From Leucobacter sp. (lineage in GTDB: Bacteria; Actinomycetota; Actinomycetes; Actinomycetales; Microbacteriaceae), in contig JAAZHL010000189.1 of NCBI GenBank assembly GCA_012510755.1, positions 1 to 14,646 on the forward strand: a DNA stretch of 14,646 nucleotides. Reading direction: 5' to 3'. Below are positions 1-6,262 of this stretch, one piece after another. Position 1 is the stretch's first letter. The number at the start of each line of letters is the position of its first letter. Made by a program: the position numbers and the translations under genes. The notes beneath the pieces are model-generated. The model made no database searches, was not told the DNA's origin, and worked only from the letters and a program-made list of their open reading frames with translations.

Positions 1-881
1 CTCGTAGTGTGGGCGCCCATGCGATACGTCAATGCTTCGATGTAGGCAGGGCCTTCGCCGGCACGCGCACCCTCAAGAAAACGCTTCGCTACCGCGTAGG
101 CTGCCAGCGGATCATTACCGTCGATTTGCACGGCGCGAAGACCGAAGCCCAGCGCCCGCCGGTAGAACGGGGTGCGTGATTGCCGGGCGGCCGGCACCGA
201 AATGGCCCAACCGTTGTTCTGCACCACATGCAGCAGCGGCGCCTGGAAGCTCGCAGCAAACACCATCGACTCATTGACATCACCCTGGCTGGTGGTGCCA
301 TCGCCGTAGAAGACAACGGTTGCAGCAGTCGTGGGCGTGCCAGGTTCGCCCGGATCGAGCGCCTGGTTCTCGGCCTGCCGCTTCGCGTCGAGCACCTGGG
401 CCAAGGCAAACCCTGAGGCGTGCTGCGCTTGCGCGCCGAGCACGAGCGTGTAGAGATGACAGTTGCCGTTCGCGGGATCGGTGATGTCCCACCCACCGTG
501 GGTCACGCCACGAAACTGGCCCGCGATCGCCGCGAGCTGCACGCCGCGCACATAGGCGATCGTGTGCTCGCGGTAGGTCGGAAACAGATGGTCTTCGGGC
601 AGCGTCGCATGTGCGATGCCTACCTGGCAGCCCTCTTGCCCCATGCTTGGAGCCCAGAGTCCCAGCTGCCCTTGCCGCTGCAGGTGAGTGCACTCGATAT
701 CGAACGCCCGCACCGTGGCCATGTCTCGATACCACCGTTGCAGGTCGGCTGTGCCGATGCCTTCGAGCTCGCTAGCGAACTCACTGGCCGTCTGCGAAGG
801 GGCATAGCGCCCTTCATCGTCAAGAAAGCGAATGGGCTCGGGATCCTCGTAGTTCATACCGAACGGTCTCGTATCGTTCAC
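1..881 (-). CDS. pdhA: 2-oxo acid dehydrogenase E1 component subunit alpha (pyruvate or branched-chain type), partial
   Basis: Thiamine-diphosphate-dependent alpha subunit of an E1 enzyme, which decarboxylates pyruvate or a branched-chain 2-oxo acid and passes the acyl group to the E2 lipoyl domain in the cytoplasm. The frame runs off the left edge, leaving 293 codons of a protein usually about 370 long. The ThDP motif is clear: GDG at residues 193-195 and NN at 222-223. The substrate-side segment QLGLWAPSMGQEG lies near residue 70, and the loop motif YRMGAHTT lies right at the window edge. I chose GTG at 881 because a TACACT box lies 7 nt before it, which suggests a leaderless transcript. 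The in-frame ATG at 857 is an alternative with no good ribosome binding site. The family call is secure. Pyruvate versus branched-chain substrate is not decidable here, and the symbol is a family label. The E1-beta and E2 genes would be expected just outside the window. Confidence 0.9.
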   Translation of the reverse strand, partial: MNDTRPFGMNYEDPEPIRFLDDEGRYAPSQTASEFASELEGIGTADLQRWYRDMATVRAFDIECTHLQRQGQLGLWAPSMGQEGCQVGIAHATLPEDHLFPTYREHTIAYVRGVQLAAIAGQFRGVTHGGWDITDPANGNCHLYTLVLGAQAQHASGFALAQVLDAKRQAENQALDPGEPGTPTTAATVVFYGDGTTSQGDVNESMVFAASFQAPLLHVVQNNGWAISVPAARQSRTPFYRRALGFGLRAVQIDGNDPLAAYAVAKRFLEGARAGEGPAYIEALTYRMGAHTT

Positions 882-888
882 CCCGCCC

Positions 889-894
889 AGTGTA
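889..894 (-). promoter_or_regulatory. -10 box of the E1-alpha gene (leaderless type)
   Basis: TACACT fits the actinobacterial TANNNT -10 and ends 7 nt before the GTG at 881, so transcription would start at or next to the start codon. No convincing -35 is visible. Inferred from spacing only. Confidence 0.5.
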
Positions 895-1049
895 ACGAGA
901 ACGCATACCAATAGCCCCATATTTATTGAGATTTCGAGCGCTGCAAGCGTCGGCGAGCGCGCGGGTGCCGAGCCAGCGAAAGATATGCAGGCCCACTTCG
1001 CAACGTCATAACTCTCGTATCGTGGCCGCGAACGTGCGAAAATTACCTC

Positions 1050-1454
1050 ATGCGTACCGTCGTTCGAATTCTGGTCAGTGCTTTCGCCTTGTGGCTCACC
1101 ACGCTCATTGTGGGTGGCAGCGGCGAACACGGCGTGTGGATCACTGCCCTCGGAGGCGGCGATTTCGACTATCTGATTACCCTGGTGCTGATCGCCTTGG
1201 TGTTTGGTCTCGTGAACGGCACGCTCGGCAAGGTGGTGCGCTTCATCTCGTTTCCGCTCTATGTGATCACCCTGGGGCTCTTCGGGCTCATCGTGAACGG
1301 CCTGCTGTTTTGGGTGGTGGCGTGGCTGTCAGGGCTCGCCGGTTTTGGCTTGCATGTTGGTGGGTTCTGGTGGGGCGTGCTGGCTGCGCTTGTCATGTCG
1401 GTGCTCTCTGGCATCATGAATGGCCTGCTCGGCACCCGCAAGAAGAAAGACTAG
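1050..1454 (+). CDS. phage holin family 4-like (YvlD-type) membrane protein
   Basis: A 134-residue integral membrane protein resembling the YvlD / Phage_holin_4_2 family (PF04020), a chromosomal family whose role is unknown despite its name. The sequence shows four hydrophobic segments, near residues 5-22, 40-58, 65-90 and 98-122. The family-like stretch FPLYVITLGLFGLIVNGLLF is followed by a glycine/tryptophan segment and a lysine-rich cytoplasmic tail (RKKKD). The length is normal for the family. ATG at 1050 is the only sensible start, but there is no purine-rich ribosome binding site before it. It is monocistronic, divergent from the E1-alpha gene and convergent with the toxin gene, so the neighbours suggest no function. 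There is no phage context, so the protein should not be read as a lysis holin. Confidence 0.85.
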   Translation: MRTVVRILVSAFALWLTTLIVGGSGEHGVWITALGGGDFDYLITLVLIALVFGLVNGTLGKVVRFISFPLYVITLGLFGLIVNGLLFWVVAWLSGLAGFGLHVGGFWWGVLAALVMSVLSGIMNGLLGTRKKKD

Positions 1455-1516
1455 GCTCACGCCCCTTCGACCTTCGCGCTGAATAAGGTGCACAGGCACG
1501 AGGATCGCTTCGCGAC

Positions 1517-1930
1517 TCAGTCAAGCAACTCGTAGTCAACACCGACGAGCTCATAGGTTTTGGCTGCGCGCCAATCTCGTGAGACCAGCGTGAGACCGTG
1601 GTGTTTGGCCGTAGCGGCAATCTGCGCATCGTAGATGGCGCCGCCCGGTAGGTCACGCTCTGCGAGCAATTGCACGAGGTCAAGATAGTTCTCAGCGGGC
1701 AGCTGAACCGTCGGTAGACCGAGATCGCAAAGCACACGAGAGACTAAGCCGGGCGCGAGAGCCCCGGGCATCTTCATGCTCGTCAACACACGATAACTTT
1801 CGATCAGCACGTGCGCCGGCAAGGCTGTGGCCCGCGCAAGGGCAGCACGGCTAGTGTCATGGCCGTGCAGCTCTTGTCGCAGGGCCGCCACCAACACACT
1901 GGTGTCACAGGTAATCTGCGACTCCTTCAT
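1517..1930 (-). CDS. vapC: PIN-domain toxin of a type II toxin-antitoxin pair (VapC-like)
   Basis: A 137-residue PIN-domain protein, the fold of VapC ribonucleases that cleave RNA (often tRNA or rRNA) with a Mg2+ site built from acidic residues. The expected acidic set is present: D9 in TCDTSVLVAAL, E44 in VLIESYR, D101 in AIYDAQIAATA and D119 in LVSRDWRAA. The active site therefore looks intact. ATG at 1930 is preferred over the in-frame GTG at 1954 because the motif then starts at the usual distance and a GAGGCGG stretch precedes it by 8 nt. The frame overlaps the end of the antitoxin gene by 26 nt, as expected for a translationally coupled pair. RNA target unknown. It is convergent with the holin-like gene. 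Confidence 0.88.
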   Translation of the reverse strand: MKESQITCDTSVLVAALRQELHGHDTSRAALARATALPAHVLIESYRVLTSMKMPGALAPGLVSRVLCDLGLPTVQLPAENYLDLVQLLAERDLPGGAIYDAQIAATAKHHGLTLVSRDWRAAKTYELVGVDYELLD

Positions 1931-2180
1931 CGCGCACCGCCTCAAGCCCCTCACGAAGCATCTCGTCGGTGAGCGGCGGAGTGCCCGGTGCGGGCTTGCT
2001 GACGATCAGCGGCAGGCCGTCTTCGGCAATCAGAACCTCGCTTTCGACGGGCGCGTATTCGATCTCGATCTTTCCGTCGACGTAATCAATAACGAGCGGC
2101 ATGCCTGGTTCAACCCCCATGGCCTCTCGAATGCGCTTTGGAATCACCATGCGCCCGGCTTTGTCGATGGTAACGATCAT
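1905..2180 (-). CDS. vapB: AbrB/MazE/SpoVT-fold antitoxin (VapB-like)
   Basis: A 91-residue antitoxin with an N-terminal swapped-hairpin AbrB DNA-binding domain, seen as MIVTIDKAGRMVIPKRIREA followed by a glycine turn and a beta-rich segment (LVIDYVDGKIEIEY, to about residue 45). The remaining C-terminal tail is acidic and probably wraps the PIN toxin. ATG at 2180 is chosen because it begins the canonical AbrB sequence and lies 7 nt after a TAGAAT -10 box. An in-frame upstream start at 2210 would place coding sequence inside the operator. This class normally binds its own promoter, and paired inverted repeats of TGGTAG/CTACCA lie exactly there. The pair is complete and looks functional. Confidence 0.88.
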   Translation of the reverse strand: MIVTIDKAGRMVIPKRIREAMGVEPGMPLVIDYVDGKIEIEYAPVESEVLIAEDGLPLIVSKPAPGTPPLTDEMLREGLEAVRDEGVADYL

Positions 2181-2221
2181 GGTAGTAATTCTACCAATGC
2201 TTTCTACCATTATCTATGGTA
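2180..2221. promoter_or_regulatory. vapBC promoter and operator: two inverted repeats
   Basis: Repeat 1 is TGGTAG (2180-2185), 5 nt, CTACCA (2191-2196). Repeat 2 is TACCAT (2205-2210), 5 nt, ATGGTA (2216-2221). Both are perfect 6-bp arms with the same 5-nt spacer, and their centres are 25 bp apart. The minus-strand -10 TAGAAT (2193-2188) lies inside repeat 1 and ends 7 nt before the antitoxin ATG, so the transcript may be leaderless. Binding of an AbrB-fold antitoxin or the toxin-antitoxin complex here would block its own promoter. The sequence pattern is direct observation; the binding is inference. Confidence 0.65.
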
Positions 2222-2222
2222 C

Positions 2223-2251
2223 TTGAGCAAGGATCGCACAGCCCCTATACA
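2223..2251 (+). promoter_or_regulatory. purB promoter
   Basis: -35 TTGAGC (2223-2228), a 17-nt spacer and -10 TATACA (2246-2251), each matching four of six consensus bases. Predicted start of transcription is near 2258, giving a leader of about 60 nt. The -35 begins two bases after the second vapBC operator repeat. Confidence 0.55.
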
Positions 2252-2269
2252 AAGTGCGAGAATAGGGGC
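2241..2269. repeat. 8-bp inverted repeat over the purB -10
   Basis: GCCCCTAT (2241-2248) and ATAGGGGC (2262-2269), perfect arms with a 13-nt spacer and centres 21 bp apart, about two helical turns. The left arm covers part of the -10 and the right arm lies just after the predicted transcription start, as for a repressor site. It could also form a weak hairpin. No known regulator is recognised. Confidence 0.45.
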
Positions 2270-2318
2270 GGCCCGATCCTCGGCCACACGCTCGCAACGC
2301 ACCCACGGAGACCCGCAC

Positions 2319-3701
2319 ATGATTTCGCTGCCACCCCAGCCCATCAGCCCGCTCGACGGAAGATACCGCGGCGCGGTCGAAGGGCTTGGCGACTACCTCT
2401 CAGAGGCAGGGCTCAATCGTGCGCGCGTGCACGTCGAGGTCGAGTGGCTCGCCTACCTCACTCAACATTCGTTGCTCGGCGCCACTCCCCTGGCAGAGAG
2501 CGACCTCAGCACGCTTCGGGCCTGGGCGACGGACTTTGGCCAAGCTGAGATCGATCGGCTCGCCGAGATTGAGGCAACAACCCAGCACGACGTGAAGGCC
2601 GTCGAATACCTGGTGCGCGAGCAGCTCTCACGGCAAGGGCTTGACCGCATTGCCGAGCTGACCCACGTCGCGTGCACCAGCGAAGACATCAACAACCTCT
2701 CATACGCCTTGACCGTGAAGCAGTCGATCGTCGCCGTGTGGCGCCCGAAGCTTGAGGCCGTCATCAGCGAGCTCTCGCGCCAAGCCGAGCAGTACCGCGA
2801 GCTTCCAATGATGAGCCGCACGCACGGTCAGCCGGCTACCCCAACGACCCTGGGCAAGGAACTCGCGGTGTTCGTGCACCGGCTCAACCGCCAGACCGCA
2901 CAGATCGCAAAGATTGAGTATCTGGGCAAGTTCTCTGGCGCGACCGGCACTTTCGCTGCACACCTCGCCGCAGACCCCACGGTCGACTGGCAGGCTGTCT
3001 CGCGCGAATTTGTGACTGGCCTGGGTCTCGACTGGAACCCACTCACCACACAGATCGAGTCACACGACTGGCAGGCCGAGCTCTACTCGCGCATCGCTCA
3101 CGTCAACCGCATTCTGCACAACCTTGCGACCGACATCTGGAGCTACATTTCAATCGGCTACTTCAGGCAGATCCCTGTGGCAGGTGCAACCGGCTCATCG
3201 ACGATGCCGCACAAGGTCAACCCGATTCGCTTCGAGAACGCCGAGGCGAACCTCGAACTCTCAAATGCGGTGCTCGACTCGCTCGCCGAAACACTGGTGA
3301 CGAGCCGCTGGCAGCGTGACCTGACCGACTCTTCGGCGCAGCGCAACATCGGTGTCGGTCTCGGCCACTCGGTGCTCGCACTCGACAACATTCGTCGCGG
3401 CCTCGGCCAGATCGACGCAGCACCAGAGGTGCTCGCGGCAGACCTCGATTCAAACTGGGAGGTGCTCGGCGAGGCCATTCAGACAGTGATTCGCGCTGAG
3501 GTGACGGCCGGGCGTTCGACGATCGCAGACCCCTACGCCGCGCTCAAAGAACTCACTCGCGGCAAGCGAATCGGCCAGGCCGACCTGGTTGAGTTTGTCT
3601 CGGCGCTCGAGATCGGTGACGAGGCAAAAGAGCGGTTGCTTGCGCTGACACCGGCAACATACACGGGTGACGCCGCCAAACTGCTCGACCACCTGCGGTA
3701 G
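2319..3701 (+). CDS. purB: adenylosuccinate lyase
   Basis: Cytoplasmic homotetrameric lyase of the fumarase/aspartase superfamily, acting twice in purine synthesis: it splits SAICAR to AICAR plus fumarate, and adenylosuccinate to AMP plus fumarate. The protein has 460 residues, close to the Escherichia coli form (456). Motifs in order are SPLDGRY (10-16), TTQHDVKAVEYLVRE (near 87-101), ACTSEDINNLSYAL, MMSRTHGQPATP with the conserved histidine at 169, the mobile active-site loop GSSTMPHKVNP (292-302) and RWQRDLTDSSAQRN. All key residues are present. ATG at 2319 is preceded by GGAG (2307-2310) at 8 nt. The open frame reaches back to 1827 by chance across the toxin-antitoxin genes and must not be used as the start. 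It is monocistronic, read away from the toxin-antitoxin operon, and no other pur gene is adjacent. Confidence 0.97.
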   Translation: MISLPPQPISPLDGRYRGAVEGLGDYLSEAGLNRARVHVEVEWLAYLTQHSLLGATPLAESDLSTLRAWATDFGQAEIDRLAEIEATTQHDVKAVEYLVREQLSRQGLDRIAELTHVACTSEDINNLSYALTVKQSIVAVWRPKLEAVISELSRQAEQYRELPMMSRTHGQPATPTTLGKELAVFVHRLNRQTAQIAKIEYLGKFSGATGTFAAHLAADPTVDWQAVSREFVTGLGLDWNPLTTQIESHDWQAELYSRIAHVNRILHNLATDIWSYISIGYFRQIPVAGATGSSTMPHKVNPIRFENAEANLELSNAVLDSLAETLVTSRWQRDLTDSSAQRNIGVGLGHSVLALDNIRRGLGQIDAAPEVLAADLDSNWEVLGEAIQTVIRAEVTAGRSTIADPYAALKELTRGKRIGQADLVEFVSALEIGDEAKERLLALTPATYTGDAAKLLDHLR

Positions 3702-3744
3702 GTCGCACTGTCTGGGTAAGCGCCCACAAGCGGCTGCCCCCAAG

Positions 3745-3750
3745 TAGCAT
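3745..3750 (+). promoter_or_regulatory. -10 box of the LssY_C gene (leaderless type)
   Basis: TAGCAT ends 7 nt before the GTG at 3758, with no ribosome binding site between. This is the same geometry as at three other starts in the window. The TTGACA at 3750-3755 lies too close to the start to be its -35. Confidence 0.5.
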
Positions 3751-3757
3751 TGACAGC

Positions 3758-4636
3758 GTGAGGGCAAATCTGCTGCAAGAAGATGTGCCGCAGAGGCGGC
3801 GCATCGCGCTGCTCGCCGTTCTCGATGAGTTCTTTTTTGTGTTCGCCGCGGTTGCTGCCGTGTGGCTCGCGTGGCTGTTGTTGAACGAGAGCTTTCACCT
3901 CGGCTGGTGGGGGATTGCAACATTCATTGTGTTTTGGGGCCTACTCGCCTACCTTGTTTTGCCTCGAATTCACCGCATTCTTACCACCATCTACGTGCCC
4001 GACTACTTCATTGGGCGCACCAGAACGAGTGATGGGTTGCTCGGAGATCCCGTCAATTTGGCGCTGCTCGGCGATGAAGCCGCACTGCACACCGTAATGA
4101 CGGGGGCCGGGTGGGTGCGCGCCGACGCAGTGACGCTACGCAGCTCTTGGCGAATCATCGCCTCAACGCTCACCCGCAAGAGCTACGATGAGGCGCCGGT
4201 AAGCCCACTCTTTCTGTTCTCGCGAATGCAAGACGTCGCCTACCAACAAGAGGTGGCAGGAAACCCTGCGAAGCGACACCACTTTCGATTTTGGCGCACC
4301 CCAGATGGCTGGCTGCTGCCCGGAGGCGAACGGGTCGATTGGCTGGCGGCGGGCACCTTTGATCGGGCAGTCGGACTGTCGCTCTTCACCCTTCAGGTGA
4401 CGCACAAGATCGACGCGAACACCGACATCGAACGCGATTTCATCGTGAATTCGGTGCGCGAAGCACACCCAGATGTGCGGGTGCGAGTGCTCAAGGACTT
4501 CTCAACGGGCTACCACTCGCGAAATGGGGGAGGCGACTCCATTCATACCGATGGCGATCTGCCCATTCTCGATATGCGTGCGATGGGTGTGAGCTCTGAT
4601 TCGACACTTGCTCGCACCAGGCAGGGGCTGCAATGA
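3758..4636 (+). CDS. LssY C-terminal domain membrane protein
   Basis: A 292-residue protein. A short basic N-terminus (RRR at 13-15) is followed by two hydrophobic helices (about 25-43 and 48-68). The rest is a soluble domain, about residues 79-275, that matches the LssY C-terminal domain (PF14067). Typical stretches are DYFIGRTRTSDGLLGDPVN, VTLRSSWRI, SPLFLFSRMQDVAYQQE, GNPAKRHHFRFW, WLLPGGERVDWLAAGTFDR, LFTLQVTHKID and DFSTGYHSRNGGGDS. The domain was named from a Legionella secretion-locus protein, and its biochemical role is not established. The histidine/aspartate-rich invariants hint at a metal or catalytic site, but that is inference. The GTG start is supported by the TAGCAT box. The stop overlaps the next start as ATGA, so the two are translationally coupled. 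Confidence 0.85.
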   Translation: MRANLLQEDVPQRRRIALLAVLDEFFFVFAAVAAVWLAWLLLNESFHLGWWGIATFIVFWGLLAYLVLPRIHRILTTIYVPDYFIGRTRTSDGLLGDPVNLALLGDEAALHTVMTGAGWVRADAVTLRSSWRIIASTLTRKSYDEAPVSPLFLFSRMQDVAYQQEVAGNPAKRHHFRFWRTPDGWLLPGGERVDWLAAGTFDRAVGLSLFTLQVTHKIDANTDIERDFIVNSVREAHPDVRVRVLKDFSTGYHSRNGGGDSIHTDGDLPILDMRAMGVSSDSTLARTRQGLQ

Positions 4637-5130
4637 CTACACTGCATCATCGCAAGCGGTCGGCTGCTGAGCCAGTCGATACCCTCCTCGGGCACGAAGC
4701 GGCTGCTGCGGCGTCGGCGAAGCGCCCTGCGGCCCTCACGCTTGGGGCGGCGTTCGTGTTTGCTCGAGCGCTTGCGGGGTTGCTGTGGATCGCGAGTTTT
4801 AGTGTGCTGTGGCCTGACCTCGTGAGGCTGGCCGACGTTGAAACTGACGAGGCTGCTCTCGTGTATTGGTTGATCGTGGGCGTTGGCGCGCTGGGTGTAG
4901 TTGCCTTGGCTGTGTTGGGGTGGGCGATTCTTCGCGGCAGCAATTTCGCGCGAGTGCTGGTGATGTTCGGGCTCATGCTCAGCACCATTGCGGCAGCGGT
5001 CGGCTATTTCGTAAACGGTGAAGAGATCACCATTCGAACTACCCTGTTGACTCTCGCGCTCGATATTCTCGTGCTGCTCGCACTCTCGAGCCGCGATGCA
5101 AGAAACTGGTCTCGAAAGCCTCGAACGTGA
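4633..5130 (+). CDS. four-helix membrane protein, uncharacterised
   Basis: A 165-residue protein not assigned to a named family. A polar, slightly basic N-terminus (HHRKRSAAEP, to about residue 30) is followed by four hydrophobic segments near 34-60, 75-100, 107-127 and 136-152 and a basic tail (SRDARNWSRKPRT), which suggests both ends are cytoplasmic. The ATG overlaps the stop of the LssY_C gene by 4 nt (ATGA), so the two proteins are made together and may work together at the membrane. No catalytic motif is visible. Start choice is firm because of the overlap. Confidence 0.8.
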   Translation: MTTLHHRKRSAAEPVDTLLGHEAAAAASAKRPAALTLGAAFVFARALAGLLWIASFSVLWPDLVRLADVETDEAALVYWLIVGVGALGVVALAVLGWAILRGSNFARVLVMFGLMLSTIAAAVGYFVNGEEITIRTTLLTLALDILVLLALSSRDARNWSRKPRT

Positions 5131-5155
5131 GACGCTCGTATACGGGACGTCTCAC
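5127..5155. repeat. inverted repeat at the convergent gene ends
   Basis: GTGAGACG (5127-5134) and CGTCTCAC (5148-5155), perfect 8-bp arms around a 13-nt loop, beginning in the stop codon of the upstream gene. It lies between two convergent transcripts and has no T-run, so it is at best a weak terminator. Confidence 0.35.
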
Positions 5156-5217
5156 CCGAGCTCATTAGCGCACGCGCGCAGTCCATCGTGAGCTGAGCTG
5201 CATGCGCCTGCTGCTCG

Positions 5218-5520
5218 CTAGTGCCAGCCGTCGGTGTCTGGCGACTGCAGGTCTTTACGCGCTTCGATGTCCTCATCGCTCGGCTTCGTGCCGAGCCCGA
5301 TGAGGGCCACTGTCAGCAGGGACACGATGAAGACGATGCCCGCAACGATGCCGGCTTTGCCGAAATCAGGCACGCCCTCGCTGGTGCGAAGCACCAGCAG
5401 TACGACGAGAGCTGCGAACACCGCAAGCACACCCGAGAAGCCCACGAGTTCGAGTGGACGCAACCGGTCACGACGTGTGGGTGTGACGGGTTGCTGATCG
5501 GCCGGGGTAGGTTCAGTCAT
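5218..5520 (-). CDS. small two-helix membrane protein, uncharacterised
   Basis: A 100-residue protein I do not recognise. A proline/threonine-rich polar N-terminus (to about 22) is followed by two hydrophobic helices (about 24-45 and 54-75) joined by a short polar loop (RTSEGVPDFGKAG) and an acidic tail (DEDIEARKDLQSPDTDGWH). ATG at 5520 is chosen because it overlaps the stop of the preceding gene by 8 nt (ATGACTGA) and follows GGAA. The frame stays open back to 5658 but that part lies wholly inside the upstream gene. Co-transcribed and probably translationally coupled with the HdeD-like gene. Confidence 0.8.
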   Translation of the reverse strand: MTEPTPADQQPVTPTRRDRLRPLELVGFSGVLAVFAALVVLLVLRTSEGVPDFGKAGIVAGIVFIVSLLTVALIGLGTKPSDEDIEARKDLQSPDTDGWH

Positions 5521-6130
5521 CTTGAGTTCCACTAGTTGCGGGGGCACCGGTTTCAGTGCCGAGGGGTGAGGATGAAGTTCGTTGTGCCGCTCGAGTATCG
5601 AACGCAGAAATTCCCAAAAAGACGCCACGCACAATTGCATAGGCGCCAAAGAGCCCAATCACTGCTATCGCATCATTACGCAGCAGCAGCACAGCGACCA
5701 TGAGGGCAAGGCTGAGCAACAGTGATGGCAGTGCGACCGCACGAGGTTGAGCGCCTCGCACGAGACGCATGAGTGTGATGAACGCTGTCAGTGCCGCCCA
5801 CACCGCAACCACGAGCGCCATGCTCACGCTGTCGGTGACGGCAAGCAGCGCCCCGGCCGCACCCAGGGCGACCATTGCACGGGCGGCTATCCACCAGCTC
5901 TCGAGTGTGCCGCGCATCGTGTAGTACTCAACGAACGTTGCCGCTGCAATGAGCGTGAGGCTGGCGCCCAGCAGAAACAGATCTACCGTGACGTCATCGT
6001 GCATCGTCGCGGTGAAGGCGATGGCCAGCCCGGCAATAAACAACACGGCTGCACGCAAGAGTTGAGCGGGGCGCGAGGCGCGTACCTCTGGGGTCGCGGG
6101 CTGCGCAGGTTCACTGACCGCAGATGCCAT
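5513..6130 (-). CDS. six-helix membrane protein, HdeD/DUF308-like
   Basis: A 205-residue integral membrane protein. After a polar N-terminus there are six hydrophobic segments, starting near residues 22, 49, 79, 102, 133 and 152, arranged as three helix pairs. This layout is that of the HdeD / DUF308 family (acid-resistance membrane protein in E. coli, function in Actinobacteria unknown). The C-terminus is polar and Ser/Thr-rich. The assignment rests on topology and the GAYAIVRGVFLGISAF-like last helix, so it is tentative. ATG at 6130 follows AAAGGGG by 10 nt. It is the first gene of a two-gene unit downstream of dnaB with its own likely promoter (TAGACT at 6165-6160, minus strand). Confidence 0.8.
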   Translation of the reverse strand: MASAVSEPAQPATPEVRASRPAQLLRAAVLFIAGLAIAFTATMHDDVTVDLFLLGASLTLIAAATFVEYYTMRGTLESWWIAARAMVALGAAGALLAVTDSVSMALVVAVWAALTAFITLMRLVRGAQPRAVALPSLLLSLALMVAVLLLRNDAIAVIGLFGAYAIVRGVFLGISAFDTRAAQRTSSSPLGTETGAPATSGTQDD

Positions 6131-6151
6131 GACGTTTCGCCCCTTTCTCGG

Positions 6152-6180
6152 CTAGACCCAGTCTATCGGGCCGGGTCTGG
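6152..6180. repeat. imperfect inverted repeat between dnaB and the HdeD-like gene
   Basis: On the minus strand CCAGACCCGG and CTGGGTCTAG pair over 10 positions (one mismatch, one G-T) around a 9-nt loop. It covers the candidate -10 TAGACT of the HdeD-like gene. There is no T-run, so it is an operator or weak terminator candidate only. Confidence 0.35.
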
Positions 6181-6262
6181 GAGGCCGTTGAGTGCCCAGG
6201 TAAAGCTTGATATTCATTCTCGCAGGCAGGACGAGCGAACACGAGCGCGAAACCTGAGCCGT

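Noticed and set aside
1050..1454. Prophage remnant suggested by the holin-family protein
   Set aside because: The YvlD-type family is chromosomal, and no integrase, structural phage gene or attachment repeat is nearby.
1827..2318. In-frame upstream extension of purB (164 codons)
   Set aside because: It runs across the vapBC genes and the purB promoter; the real start at 2319 has a GGAG site and the family N-terminus SPLDGRY shortly after.
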